Shown here: in pieces, positions 24,859 to 37,568 of the stretch | Numbering within the stretch: position 1 is the stretch's first letter | Layout of the letters: every line of letters begins with the position of its first letter | Source of the DNA: Trileptium ribeirensis | Lineage: Eukaryota > Nematoda > Enoplea > Enoplida > Thoracostomopsidae | Direction: 5' to 3' | Length of the DNA: 64,000 nt | NCBI GenBank assembly: GCA_030248225.1 | Contig: JASANE010011798.1 | Coordinates: 62,001-126,000 of the forward strand | The notes under the pieces: model-generated | Told to the model about the DNA's origin: nothing | The model's database searches: none | The model's input: the letters and a program-made list of their open reading frames with translations, nothing else | Program-made: the position numbers and the translations under genes

Positions 24859-26973
24859 AACGCAGAAGGTAGGGGATTTCTGGTAAACTGAATAATGTCG
24901 AAACTCCGACTGTACAGAGCCCAGTGTCCTGGAAGGCTGTAGAGCGTCGGTATGTATTATCTTTCTTACTCGAATCTATAGCCAACTGCAAAATCTGTTG
25001 GTGCATATGTTTGATATAAATATTGTATTGTATCATAACTATATATCACTTTAAGTTCACATACCAACAATTACGATGATATTTTTCAGTAACTTAACCG
25101 CCATGTCGAGCAATATACACCTATCCCAAGTTATCCACTTAAAGGTGCACATAATACTATAAAATTACTTGCATTGTGCTATACTGCTCAGAAATAATTG
25201 CCAACGCGGTTGTTTGACAGGGTTCGACGAAAATCAAAATTTTGTGAAATGCTTGTGCGCAAGCGTGGTATTATATATACTTGGATCAAGTCTTCTTTCT
25301 CCCTTAGGTGCTCTACCTTTCCCCGAGATGACCCTCCGCCGACCCCAGCTACCCACTATCACCTGAGACCTCTGAACGTCAGCATGTATGCGCTAGCAAT
25401 ATCAGGTATCCGTCCGTATGAATTTTAGCTCAGTATATTCGAGTGAAACGTAAATGAAGCTTCAGATATAATGACTCGTTAAGCCAATTTCCGATATGCT
25501 TAAATTGTCGCATTTTTATGCGTTCACCAAAACGGATTTCTCATAATTTATACCTTTTCTGACTGTTTATAACAAGCATATAATTGTTGAACAGTGTGCC
25601 GTTTTTAGTAAGACCTCGAACAGTTAACCAACATAAAGGTTATCGCCCAATTAGATATTCCCAGCTACAGTGGGTAGTGGGCTCGCATATCACTTAATTT
25701 AGGTAGTACAAACAGCTAGTACAAATAATTGTCGATATCGTTAATCGTCAAAATGCGGCAACTGATGGCCGGACGGGTTTCACCAATGGTCTCAAAATGT
25801 TTCGGTATATGTGTTCTAGCGATCCGGTATATACATGTATTTATAAATTTACACCTTGTTTTATTTCTACTGTAAAACCTTTTTGTGCATGTTAAGTTAT
25901 ATAAAGGTCTATATTATTTGCAACAACAGCAATTTCGAAATGGTTGGATCAGTTGCACAGAATTGACTTTTAGTGCAATGCTACTTAATTTCTGCCTGTA
26001 CGCGATCATATATTTGGCTGAATAAGATACCGTTCGTGAACAAGAGCTGTTAAATCACCATTAAAAATCGAAAATCGTTATCAGATTGATTCAGGATTTT
26101 CCTTATCACTTGCACGAAATTGCATGTAAAGTGGAATCTCGAATTTGAGATATCATAAAATACCTGGGGACCATGTCTAGTGACATGTTTAATATTATTC
26201 CAGTGGATCCGGTATTCCAACTTTGAGGCAAATTTAGTTCAGAATTTCGGTAAATTTCAGTTCTTTTCAGGAGACACACGTATCGTTTATCGCCAGAGCT
26301 GATATAAAATTTATATTCATGTTATCAAGTTATCTGGTACTTCTGGAGCCTTTTACTAAAATGCATCAATAAATTAGTATACATCGGTAAAACCATGTTC
26401 ACTGTAATAATTAGGTTAAAGAACAGTGCTTAGCTCTAAATTTTGAGTGATAGTTAAAGCTTCCAAAAGTAAGGCTTTTTAGTAATTTTTGACATACTGA
26501 ACCTGTCTCCAGGTAATAAACAGAAATCGATACGGTGTCGATCTGTCATTTTTGTTCCTCCTTAACGAAAATCAGTAATAAATTAAGGCCCAGAAACTAA
26601 GATTATATTTTCGTCAATTAGTCCTGCTGTGAATTACGCATAATTAAACTAAAGTAATCAGTAGGTTGAAAGTTACTTTCTGCTAATTTTTTCAAGCCCA
26701 TGATTGACAATATCAGTAATATCAGTATAATTTCGACATTGTTGTATTCAAGCCAAACTTATCGCTTAATCATTAGACGAAATGTTGAGAAATACGTGTG
26801 ACATTTTATTATATTTCATAACTAGGTTTAAGTATTTTGATGAGAATATATGGTTAAAGAGACTTTGAGATTTTATTGAAGCCTTAGAACCAAAAAACAT
26901 TGGCATAATACCCAGTTGCGTTATGGAAATATCCGGCATTTCATGGTGTTAGCCATATAATTCCGTGGTTAAT
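24859..26973. other. No gene supported
   Basis: AT-rich. A GC-richer patch at 25290-25420 includes a short open frame (25198-25428) and the box CAGCATGTATG, which resembles the GAGCATGTATG box of repeat family F. No gene is recognisable. Confidence 0.35.
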
Positions 26974-27514
26974 GCTGCGTTTACGCTATGAAACGCCCGC
27001 CATGTAGAAGATTTGTCATTGTGTGATCACGACCATCCATACCACAGTGCATGGTAGTAGGAAGGCTATGCTATGTGGCACAAATAATGGCATCCCGGAC
27101 ACCGTCTACATTACACTATGGCGAGTTCGACACCGTATAATTGAACACTTGTTTAAAAAATGCGGGAAAATTAACTAAGTGAAATTTGAAAATATTTACG
27201 CTAATTGATTGTATCCCATAAACCATGGCGTTTAAAGCTTTGCGAAGGAAGTCCATGGACAAAGGTTATGCTGTTTAAACTCCCTACAACGGAAAAAATA
27301 ACAAGGCATCTTGCCAATGGACTTTCGCCATCGCTAGTAAGAAGTTTACGGTTTATATGACACCATACATAAATTTTGATGGTGTCCGATACACCATATA
27401 AAATTGCTTAGAATACAGCGTTGGTGTTCTGTACATTATATCGTTAACGGTGTTACGCAGGCTGTACGTGGAAAAAAATTTCACGTGGTGGGCAACTTGT
27501 AACGTAAACGCAGC
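26974..27514. mobile_element. MITE-B copy 2 (541 bp)
   Basis: The ends read CTGCGTTTACG and CGTAAACGCAG, perfect inverted repeats over 11 bp. The interior is co-linear with copy 1, including CCATACCACAGTGCATGGTA, AACGGTGTTACGCAGGCTGT and the GACACCATACATAAAT block. Flanks show no obvious target duplication. Confidence 0.85.
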
Positions 27515-27839
27515 AAATTACGCATTGTGCAGTACGTTTTGCTGGTGCGATGGTAGATGAGATTTTGTCACTTGTGACGCTTTGTATTAATTATTACAGG
27601 CAGTAAACTTTGCATTGCATTGCAACATTTTAATTTTGAACGTGTTCCTAGAGCTTTATTAGACAAAAATCTAAGGTGGGTTTCAAAACTGGGCAACAGG
27701 GGTGTACCGCAGACAACGACGCTACTAAAAAACGATGATGATTACGTAGAATGTTCTATATGTTTAAACGCTCCATTTTAGCGGTTTTTGCGTCAACTTA
27801 CCTGCGATACGAGATGCGATGGGGGTTGGGGTAGAATGT

Positions 27840-28150
27840 CGAAATGTTTAAAAATTTATATTTTTTCAATTTTGCCCAATATTCCTCCGTTTTGCTAAAC
27901 GGCAAACTACTTTTGTCAATGTGTGTATATTTTTCCTACTTTTTGCCAATTTTCGCAAAATTTTACGGTACCGGGTGAGGGTATGTGAAGCATTCGGCGA
28001 CATTGGGAATCGGGTCATCTGGCAGTGAGGGTCAAGCTACTTGTCAGCAAGGGGGAGGGGTGGCGAGTTACTCCGAGGAGGGTCCGGCGACGCAGGGGTA
28101 ATCTATTCCCTTATTCCCCTACGAGCATGGACGACGAAAGTATAACGCGG
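27840..28150. repeat. Dispersed repeat family F, copy 2
   Basis: An AT tract with TTTTTGCCAATTTTCGC, then a G-rich block, then CAGGGGTAATCTATTCCC and CTACGAGCATGGACG. This is the same order of boxes as at 2820-3260. Confidence 0.45.
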
Positions 28151-30557
28151 CAAACCTGAACGTACAGGAGATAGTAGCGAGCATATAAAGCCCGATACCA
28201 ATTGGACAGTGAGGAACCAGTCTGTAAAATCAACGATCAATTCCAATATTGGTGCTCCCGATTAATACCACCTGGGAAAAGAATATTTACAGTACAACAT
28301 GCATCAGTTAAAATACTTACTAATTTTTTTACTATTGTCGCAATTTATTCCTATCAGACCACGTTATTAAGACTGTGCAAAAATATGCAACAAAATTACA
28401 CATTGCTAAGCTGAATTTACAATTTATAATACAGCTTATTACCGCTGGGTTTTAAAAAGCCTGGGTGGTAACAAATATTAATTAAAAAAGAGAACTGAAA
28501 GAAAACTTTAGAACGGAAGCAGCCAACAATACCTAATTTAGTAATGAATGGGTAATGTTGCGGCCTATCGAGCAATAAGCATATCGTTTATTAGCTTTAT
28601 TTCTATTAAAAATATATTAAATAAAATGTACAAATTTTTCTACCGAATTTTTAAAATAATAAGCTACTTATGGATTTGGCTAAACTTTTTCCAACTTAAT
28701 TCATTTACAGCTTAGCGTATTAGTTTTAGATGCGTATTTGAATGTAATTCAACGACTAGGGAGTCAGTTTTTTATGTGTTTTCGAATGTCTTGGAATCAT
28801 TTTCATGCAAATATTCAACCAAATTTGATTTTTGATAATCAGTGGATAGATTTGACTGCGACTTTCATTGATGTTGTGACATAAAACGGCAATCATATAA
28901 CACAATAACATCACTCAAACAATGTTTGTCGCGTAGGCATAAAAGCTGAAAGCCATTATTTTGTGAAAAACCAGCATAAACTTTGCTACATTCGTGAGTA
29001 ACAAAGTAGTACGTCAGCTGATTTGACTCAAATTTGCATGCTGCATACAATATGACGTGGCATACATCTATTGCTAGCAATAATTCTTCGTTACTCACTG
29101 TAGTGGAATGACGGATTAAATCACATTCTGTACCAAAATCTCTAAAGATTTACTTTTGTTATATGTGGTTTCGTAATACGTGTACCGATCATCCCACGAA
29201 TTTCCGGGTATATGTGAGCTATCAAGATACTCATAGCAATGAGTTATGTATGTATCACTGTCATGTATCGTAGCAAAAATGGCTCAAATCTAGAATTCTA
29301 TCAGTTAGTTTACTTCGAGGAAAAATCTGGTTATTTTAATTTGTTATCTATAACAAATCAATATCCAGTCCAATTTGACATGATATCAAAGTGCTTGGCC
29401 AATCTAGCAAGCTAACACTATCGTCCAACATTTGTACTTCCACTTTAACAAGGAACAATGGAAAGAACCCATCCATCATTTGTGTTCAGCGTTTGCTATT
29501 AAAATTGAATAGAATTTATTTTTTCTCTCAATTTTGCCAGAAGTTTAATATTGTGTGGTTTGGATGTTCAGTTTTTCGAAGCGCTTATGTGCATTGTTGA
29601 GCTTTCTATGTAGTTCCTTACTATATGAACTAGAAGTAAGATGCCGAGCCAACGGTCACCGCAACGTATCCAGTTTATTTGACGGTATTTTAATTAACAA
29701 TTTTAGCTAAAACATAGAAACTCTTGTTGGTTTACCAGGACGGTTCTTCGAAACAATTACATGTTCGGACTCGTAAATAGCCTTCCAAAACCGTCATTGA
29801 CAATCAGTTAGCTACAACTGGTTTTAGTGTCGAGAAGTTTTAATCAGTCAATCGCGAAATAATAGCTGTATTAGCTGAGCAACAAGCATAAAGCCAGATA
29901 ATTATATAAGTAACACTATAGCGATGTATGACACAAGTGCGTATCTCCACAGGAAAATCCTGGCTCCATCGCTTAGGCACTTATTTTGGTTGTTTTTAGC
30001 GTGTTCATGGCAAGCTTGAATCGTTTTATTGATTTCGGTATTTTATCCACTGAGTCCCTTATCTGCGGGCATGTTTTTCTTCACCGAATGAGTTGAAGAC
30101 ACCCATAAGAAAAATAAGCATAAGTATTCTTTGTAGACGTCTATTATGTCTGTTTCGCTTTCAGCAATGACAATAAGGTTTTGTTTATTTGTACGTGCCT
30201 GAAGATACGAATTGCCGTTACTAATTCCGTATTGTGGTTGAGAGATATTTGCAATCTTACTTTATGAATATTTCGCACCTGGGCTATCATTTATGAGTAG
30301 GTGAAAGATGAGTTATAGTATTTATTCTAAATTCACCTTTGCCAGCGCCTAATGCAAAAAAACCAAAAATAGTGGTTTTCGCAAATATATTTGCTACACC
30401 TCCGACCAAAAATATTTACAATAAACAAACTAACCTTCGAGAGAGTGCTGAATTGTTAAATAGGTTTTGCTTCAATCCGATATTTTACGTGAATACAAAC
30501 GTGCGACGACAATAAGTCCGACGTACCAGTAAAATATCATACGCTTCAACCACTTAA
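28151..30557. other. No gene seen
   Basis: AT-rich, short frames only, no repeat recognised. Confidence 0.4.
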
Positions 30558-30882
30558 GGCGTGTTCACACGCTCAAACTTTTGCTCAAATTTTGAGGTCA
30601 AAATTTGATCAAATTTTGATCAAAATTTGATGGTGATTTTTAAATGAAAATTGAGATATTTTAAAATTTGAGATTAATATTTGAGCTCAAACTTTTTCAA
30701 GCAATACATCTTGTCCATGATTGGCACAGGAATATTCATGAAAAGTTTGAACAGCGTTCACACGTTCAAACTTGATAAAAATGCAAAAAAGATGCTTTCA
30801 AATTTTGATCAAAATTTGATCAAAATCTGAGCTCAAATTTTAATCAAAATTTGAGCAAAAAGTTTGAGCGTGTGAACACGCC
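30558..30882. mobile_element. MITE-C: foldback element (325 bp)
   Basis: Ends GGCGTGTTCACACGCTCAAA and, inverted, TTTGAGCGTGTGAACACGCC; the inverse match continues inwards through CAAATTTTGA. Much of the interior is built from the self-complementary unit TTTTGATCAAAA. A second internal copy of the end motif (GCGTTCACACGTTCAAACTT) lies near 30755. No coding capacity. Confidence 0.8.
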
Positions 30883-32039
30883 TGTACTGCATGAACACAG
30901 TATTAGATATGACTAAGCCCAGATGCACACGTGATCATCTCATATATTGAGAATTCATTGGTTTCGGTAAGTACTCCGAAAATCCTGGAGACTAATGGGT
31001 TGTTTCGATATTGCTCTACAGCTATACTTGCAGATGATATTTAACGAAATTATGGAGACTGTGTTACTATCACCCAAAGCTTGGGCACAATAAAATCCTC
31101 TATCAAGCATAAAATTTTTTGCTACGTAATCTTGTTTAATTCCTACGTTTACTAAATTTCATATTTTCGTGCTTAATTCGGTTCCAGTTGGATGACAATC
31201 TTTTTCCTGATAACAGGTCCTTGCCACAATTTCTATTTCGATAAGTTAGTGAAGACAAGCGATGATCTAAGTGAAGCACTCCACTGTGATCGCAGCATCA
31301 CTGCGTCATCAAGCACGAATCTTGTACCACGCAATCTGACATAAGGTCAAAACACTTTATCTACTGTAACAGTTAACCCTCCCTCTCATAACAAAATCTG
31401 AGTGAAAATATCATGTCGCCATAAAGTCGAGTGGTCACAATCTTCTTAAAGTTAGAATTGATAGTGAAGTAGACAAATTAAAATTGCCCGGTTTAAAGAA
31501 CTATATTTATTGAAACAGAGCGAGTGAAGTGAGCGGAGTTTTCACTGAGGGCGCTAGGGGGAAAATCGTGAAAATTTATTATTTGTCAGTTCCTGTCTGC
31601 ATAACTCGTCTTCGGATGATAGATTTCGTCAAATTTTTTATTCCATAGCAAAAGTGACGAGAATGTGGCCTTTAGTTGAACGCAAACAGCTCCGACCCCA
31701 TTTTCGGGGTCAAAATGGCAAAAACAGTTTTTTAAGAGTTCTTCGCCAAATCTGGTCAAACTGAGTCTTGCGCAGCCCGTCGTGATCCACAACTTTGCTG
31801 ATCATGACTTTTTGTGGTACCACTTTCTGGGTCGCTCTAGGGCCGAATATGGTTTGTTTACCCTTTGCTAGAAATAGAGGTTTTTTATTATTGAATTCAA
31901 TTGATTTAATGCGATTTTTCAATGTTATTGCGCGTTTTTACCCTGAAATGAGTACCTATTTTATATTAATTTAATTTAAGAAATGAGTCCTAATTTTATA
32001 TTAATTAGTACCTAATTTAATATTAATAGTTATATAGCA
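30883..32039. other. No gene seen
   Basis: AT-rich. The segment 31510-31560 has a GAGCGAGTGAAGTGAGCGGA string, also seen in inverse form in repeat D (CTCGCTCGCTTC near 19767), which hints at another old repeat. Nothing codes for a recognisable protein. Confidence 0.35.
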
Positions 32040-33345
32040 CACGGATACGATGATTTTGCTATCTATTGCCTAACTTCTGCATATTATGCCTTTTCATGGA
32101 GTTTGGACGGTTCTACGCTCGACGAACCCGACTTTCGAAATATCGAAATTTCCATTTTCCTTTCTTTTGTTCTGTATTGCGTGCAGGACATCAGGTCTGG
32201 ACATAGGTTTTTCTGAACGCTGATTACAATAATTTGGTTGTCCTGAGTCCAGCGTGCATATTTCAAGACTTTTCATGAAGTTTGAATGGGTTTAGGGTTA
32301 ACGAACCCGATTTCCATAAATACAGTCTGTATTCTGTTATTTGGTTCCATATTGCATAGGCCATCAAGACTTGTCTATTAGGTTTTTCGGAAAATATGAT
32401 GGTTTGGTTATCTAGATTCCACCACAAGTAGTTTATGCATCATTTACGGTAAGATGCGGGCGCCAGGGCCAAATTATGTCATGTGTCAAACTCAACCAGT
32501 TCGGGTGAACTATAGCTTAGCTGGACAAATATGGTACATTTTTATGGCTTAGCTAGTGTTAATGTGACAAACAGGGAGCTTAGCTAGGCTCTGCGTGACA
32601 AACAATGCGTACCGCTGAACTATCAATTGAGAAATATAATTTAGTATTGCGCTTAGTGCAATAGCATTTTGTTCTATAGTATTTTCATGAATTTTAAGTT
32701 ATATATTTGTTTTAATATATACAATTAACGTTTTAAGCTGTATGCTGCTATTGGGGCATTATTTAAATACGTAAAATTAAACGTAACGTTCGCGGACTAA
32801 CTAGTCTCTGGCTTAATTTATAGGGCTTAGCTGAACGCCTCCTGACAAAAGCACATTCCGGCTCGACACTCGATTACAAATGCATAGCCTAGCTAGGCTA
32901 TTCAAAATTTTAATAGTCGAGTTGGACTGTGTGCGTGACATAGCAGATAGCCCATTTGAACGCGTGACATAATTAGGACCACGCGCACGCATCTTATTGT
33001 AAATTATGCATTATGTCTTGTCATATTTTTTTCATTGAGTATCGGGTCAATGAACCGGATTTCCAGAAAATAGTATGTCTTCAGTAGTTTGGTACACGGC
33101 TTCAAAAATAGTTTATATAAAGTTTTTTTGGTTTGCTGAATACAACGATTTGGTTTTCTAGAGTACAGTGTGCATATTTCATGCTTTTTCGTGAGTTTTC
33201 AATGGGTTTAGGGCCATTCAACGCGATTTTTAACATAGTCTATTTTGAGCTGTTTCATTACGTATTACGTATAGGACATCAAGAATTGTCTATATGGGTT
33301 GGGTGGCATATACATCAAACACAGCCTATCACAGGTGACTAAACA
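32040..33345. repeat. ~180-bp tandem satellite, about four units, split by MITE-A
   Basis: Unit starts marked by TTTTCATG or a variant fall at 32091, 32270, 33029 and 33186, with a partial unit before 32091. Shared boxes in each unit are AACGAACCCGATTTCC (or variant), a GTATTGC/TATTACG..AGGACATCAAGA box, and CAACGATTTGGTTTTCTAGA followed by GTGCATATTTCA. The spacing is 179 bp between the first two units. The next spacing is 759 bp but contains the 575-bp MITE-A copy 2, leaving 184 bp. The last spacing is 157 bp. Confidence 0.75.
32436..33010. mobile_element. MITE-A copy 2, complete (575 bp)
   Basis: The left end TGCATCATTTACGGTAAGAT is matched in inverse by the right end ATCTTATTGTAAATTATGCA, and the match continues through GCG.GCGC and AATTATGTCA, giving terminal inverted repeats of about 45 bp. 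The interior aligns with 13143-13688, including the palindrome ATAGCCTAGCTAGGCTAT at 32884-32901 and repeated GTGACAAA motifs. It is inserted in the ~180-bp satellite. No protein. Confidence 0.85.
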
Positions 33346-34549
33346 AAATGCTAAATTAAAAATGGACCCACGCTGGCTCCATTTGTACTTCGCTTGCGAC
33401 ATACTAGTTCTGCATGAGTAAACTTAAGGTGCGCCCCTACCATTCCCTTCTGTCATAAGCGATTGGCAATCACTTGTTCGGCGTACCGGTCATCCGTCAA
33501 CATATACGAGAATATAAAATTACTGTTTTGTTCAATGCATACAAAACATTGAGAAACAAAAAATTACCCTATTAACGATAACTTCAAAAACATTGAGTAA
33601 CCGATTTGTGACCGCATGAAATTTGAACTGGAAAATTTTTATTTTTTATTGAACAAAATTCTCCCGTTTGGTGTTTTACAACCTGCACATCACATGTAAT
33701 ATTAGCGAACTACACAATTGTCATTAATAAAACGAAATGTGTTAGCGTAACGAAAGAATGCGAAATGCTACTTGCCACGTCGTGTGTTTCAAAACGAATT
33801 TGTCACCAAACAACAAAGAAGTGCATTGTGTGAACGATCAGAAATCGCCCCGTTTAGCGATCAGTTGCTCCGCGTTCGCAAACGGACATTTTAGAATTTG
33901 GAATTGGCTATTGCAATGACAGTTTGCTTTCTAATAACGTTTTGTACAAGAGTCAAAAGAAGATGGTAGGGGGCGCAACTTAAGTTTACTCCTGCATTTT
34001 TAAACTTAAATTTATTTATAAATTTTTAGTTCTCTTACTATGGGCTATCAACTCAGTGACATTGTTATTACTTAAATAACTACAACCTAAAGAATTCCTG
34101 CAAGTGTCTCGAGAAGAGTCAAAATCACCACGTGAACACATCCAGTATGGCGTGATCCATTGAGATGTTATTGCGTGGTAGTGCTTAGGTCACGGTATCA
34201 TGTACAGAAATGTATTCCGACCGCTCTTTAGTTTTGCGAAGGGGTAGTTTTAGTAAATCACATTTTGCCTCGAACCCCCTGGTTTTGAAATGGGTATAAC
34301 GCTCTAATGCAACTCAATTGTTGCCGTATCTTAATCAGTGGACCCTGGCTGCTGATAAAAAATGACCTGACATTTTCTATTTATATATCTCAAAACATCT
34401 GATAGGGTTTCACATATTTAAACTGCTAGCTAACTATAAATTCATTAGCTTTTAGGATACAACTTTTTAATGTCTAAAATTGTAACTAAAATTTTTAGCT
34501 ATATAAAATAATATAGTAATAATATTATATAATATATATATATATATAT
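33346..34549. other. No gene seen
   Basis: AT-rich, ending in an (AT)n run at about 34520-34550 that abuts the LTR. Confidence 0.4.
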
Positions 34550-34782
34550 TGTGTTCCAGTGAAGAGGAACCAACTAAGTAACCCCGTCGTTTTTATTGAA
34601 CAAAAGCAACAAGTGACAAATACGGCCGAACCGCGTGTTTATATACAGAAGTATTGCATCATGTAGACATGATGCAATGTATATTTACATAACGCCATCG
34701 CGTGCTGTCACGATTACATCAGACTTGTTTAGGTGGCATCATTCAGGCTTGATGTTCAGCCAGACTGGACAGTTGTGCAACA
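34550..34782 (-). repeat. Gypsy-1 3' LTR (complete, 233 bp)
   Basis: Starts TGTGTTCC and ends GTGCAACA in plus orientation, the TG...CA form of LTRs. Near-identical to 37113-37302 over most of its length, including GAACAAAAGCAACAAGTGAC and CATGTAGACATGATGCAATG. It contains the first ~45 bp, which the other LTR lacks. Confidence 0.85.
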
Positions 34783-34818
34783 TCACCGACCAGCTTTGAA
34801 ATTCTGTCCCAAAGCGTT

Positions 34819-37112
34819 TCAGCAACATAATCGGTGAGGAGGTCGTCGTTGTCGCGTTGACCGACAAGGGTTGTCGGGACCGTACTCCGGAGCGTTTTTA
34901 ATTGGATCGACGTCGTCAGACTTTGCTACAACAGGAGGTAAGGGCGGCAAACTAGGCTCGGCGTCTTCGTCGCTCTCGAAGCGTGGCTGAAGCTGATGGA
35001 TGTGACGTCGCCAAATCGGGCCTCTGGGAAGCACTCGCACGTTGATATGGCGCGGCCCGAGCACCTTTGTGACGACAGCGGGGACCCACCGGTTTTGTCG
35101 ATCACGTCGAGGACCGCAATATTGAGCATAGTATGGCGACCCAACGGTGTAGCCTTGTGCAATACAATCCACATTCGAATTGTCACTTCTAGGCGCGTTC
35201 TCAATGTCTCGTGACTGGCGACGTTGAGCAACATGAGGCGGTGACGGAAGCAAAGTGTCGATTTTGCTGCAGATTTGTCGACCGTTGAGCAGCTCGCTGG
35301 GAGAAAAACCTGATCCCAGTGGCGTTCGTAGATATTGAATGAGAAAGTCGTGCAGGGCTTCCATCGTTGGAAGCGATGACTTTCGAAGCGGTTGTTTGAA
35401 AGTTTGAAAGACTGGATCATGTGCTTGGCGGCTCCGTTCGTTGCTGAGTGACAAGGAGCCCCGGTGAGATGGCTAATCCCTTTGTACTTGCAAAACGTTT
35501 GGAATTCGTCCGAGCAGAAACAAGTGTCATTGTCGGAAACAATTGTGTGCGGATAACCAAAATGTCCGAATGCATCCCGAGGCAACGACACAGTGGCTGC
35601 GGACGATATTGAGGTTGTGGGATAAATGCACGGATATTTAGAATATGCGTCGACCAGCACCAACCAATTGCTTTCCATGAAGTTTATCGCATGATCGACG
35701 TGGATCCGACTCCAGAGCTTTTCCGGCATCATCCACGGATGAATAGGCGCCGTTGATGGGGCGTTCTGATGAGCGGAACAGCTCTCGCACGAGCGACCAA
35801 TGTCCGTAATAGCGCCATCGAGTCCCGGCCAATAGACTGCTGTGCGGGCCAGTTGTTTCATCCGTTGAACGCCAAAATGCAGTCGGATGTCGTATGCAGA
35901 ATTTGAAGGACAGAACGGCGCAGCGTGGTGGGAACCACAATTCGAGAACCGTAGAGCAGGCATCTATGGATTGTTGACAGCGAATCGCTCAATTTGCGGT
36001 AGTCGTTGACCGACTCCGAGCTCCGGCCTGGGTCGACAGCTTTGTTGTTCGGCCATCCTTCCCTCACAAAGCGAATGATTTGAGCAATGACGGGATCTTT
36101 GGCGGACTCCTTTGCCATTGAGCTGCAGTTGGCTGAACTTGAAGGCTTATCGTTCGAATTTGACGGACGGTGTCGAAATCTGATTCACCTTCTTCGTTGT
36201 CGAATTTCGTATCGGACCCCCGTGGCAAACGACTCAGGGCATCCGCATTTCCATGGTCCGACGTTTTGGGATATTCGATCGTATAGTCGTACTGCTGCAA
36301 TTGATGACACCAGCTCGCAAGTCCATTGGCTGCGAGAGCTGGAGACGCCTTGAAAGGATTAAACAACGAGAGCAGCGGTTTGTGGTCGGTTACCAGGACG
36401 AATTTATTGCCGTAGAGGAACTGATGGAACTTTTGTAGGCCAAACACGATGGAAAGAGCTTCTCGTTGAATTCGGCTATATCGACGTTGAGTGTCCGTCA
36501 GTGTTTTTGAGACGTAGGTAATCGGGCGCTCGCTACCGTCGTCGTATCGGTGATAAAGAACGGCTCCGATGCCAACCTCAGACGCGTCGCATGATATGCT
36601 GACCGGCACCGAGGGATTATGAGCGAGGACGGTGTCGGTGCACAGCAGATCTTTGAGTTGTTGAAAACTCGCTTGCTGGTCAGCACCCTATCGCCACTGA
36701 ACGTCCATTCTAGTGAGTCGATTAAGTGGAGCGACGACCGTTGAGAGATGCGGAATGAATTTGCCGTAGAATTGAACTGCTCCCAGGAACGACCGAAGAC
36801 TGGCAATGTCGTGTGGAGCTGGCATCTCACGGACGACGTCGACTTTAGGGACTTTTGCGATTCCCTCGTTGGACATCGTATGACCCAAATAATCAACGTT
36901 TGGTTGAGCGAATGAACATTTTTGGAGCCGGCATCGAAGACTCTTGTCGTTGAGCCGCTGCAGGAGGGCTTTTAGGTTTCGAAGATGATCGGCTGCATCT
37001 AGGTATACTACCACTCAGTTGAGATCAGTCGTTAATTGTTCCATGATTTCTTGGAAATACCCGGCGCAGATTTGATCCAAACAGAAGTCGAAATTGAAGA
37101 AGCACGCCGCGA
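34819..37112 (-). pseudogene. Gypsy-1 pol remnant: RT C-terminal half, RNase H, integrase
   Basis: Minus-strand fragments in order: RT from about 37110 (FQEIMEQL; RCRLQKCSFAQPNVDYLGH), RNase H 36609-36064 (ISCDASEVGIGAVLYH, REALSIVFG, VTDHKPLLSLF) and integrase 35963-34819. The integrase has a CESC zinc-binding pair, IHVDHA, VSDNDT and the C-terminal RWVPAVVTKVLGPRHINVRV segment. RT and RNase H share a frame broken by one TAG near 36687. Three frame changes follow, near 36.1, 35.9 and 35.4 kb. The RT active site is lost: it reads VVYLDAADHLRNL at about 36990-37010, so the second catalytic Asp and the following residues are gone. In integrase the third catalytic residue reads Lys (GAAKHM, 35424-35426) instead of Glu. 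It resembles the K02A2.6-like group. Confidence 0.9.
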
Positions 37113-37302
37113 TTATTGAACAAAAGCAACAAGTGACAAATACGGCCGAACCGCATGTTTATGTGCAGAAGTATTGGATCATGTAGACATGATGCAATGC
37201 ATATTTACATAACGCCCACACGTACTGTCACTATTACATCAGATTTGTTTAGGTTGCATCATTCACTCTTGATGTTTAGCCAGACTGGGCAGTTGTGCAA
37301 TA
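37113..37302 (-). repeat. Gypsy-1 5' LTR (inner end deleted, ~190 bp)
   Basis: Direct copy of 34590-34782. The ~45 bp that should lie next to the internal region are missing, so the deletion that removed gag also took the LTR edge. Confidence 0.8.
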
Positions 37303-37337
37303 ATATAATAATTATATATAAATAATATAATAATATT

Positions 37338-37568
37338 AAATAGCAAGAAAATTAGTGCTCTGAATTCTCTATATTTTTAAACCAGAAACAGTACGAATTT
37401 GAATAACAACATATATATCTTCATGTTGTCTGCTGATTCTACGTCTGAAATACAGTTTTTCTTTAAGAACTCGAATATACAAGCGTTTGCGTATCTCCGC
37501 TTTCTAGTCCATGTTTATTTTCGCCGATCAAATTCCTTTCGTACAAAATACATAATGATAAAGTGGTC
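37338..37568. repeat. Repeat E copy 1
   Basis: Direct match to 41503-41738. Shared blocks include TGTCTGCTGATTCTACGTCT, TTCGCCGATCAAATTCCTTT and GTACAAAATACATAATGATA. It starts AAATAGCAAGAAA 36 bp after the Gypsy-1 LTR. No terminal inverted repeats noticed. Confidence 0.75.

Larger units (their letters stand above)
34550..37302 (-). mobile_element. Gypsy-1: Ty3/Gypsy LTR element with large internal deletion
   Basis: Two direct repeats (LTRs) flank a minus-strand pol remnant. The upstream LTR joins directly onto the middle of reverse transcriptase, so the primer-binding site, gag, protease and the RT N-terminus are missing. Flanks on both sides are AT-rich (ATATAT on the left, TAATATAATA on the right), so a short target duplication cannot be resolved. 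The element is non-autonomous and dead. Confidence 0.88.
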
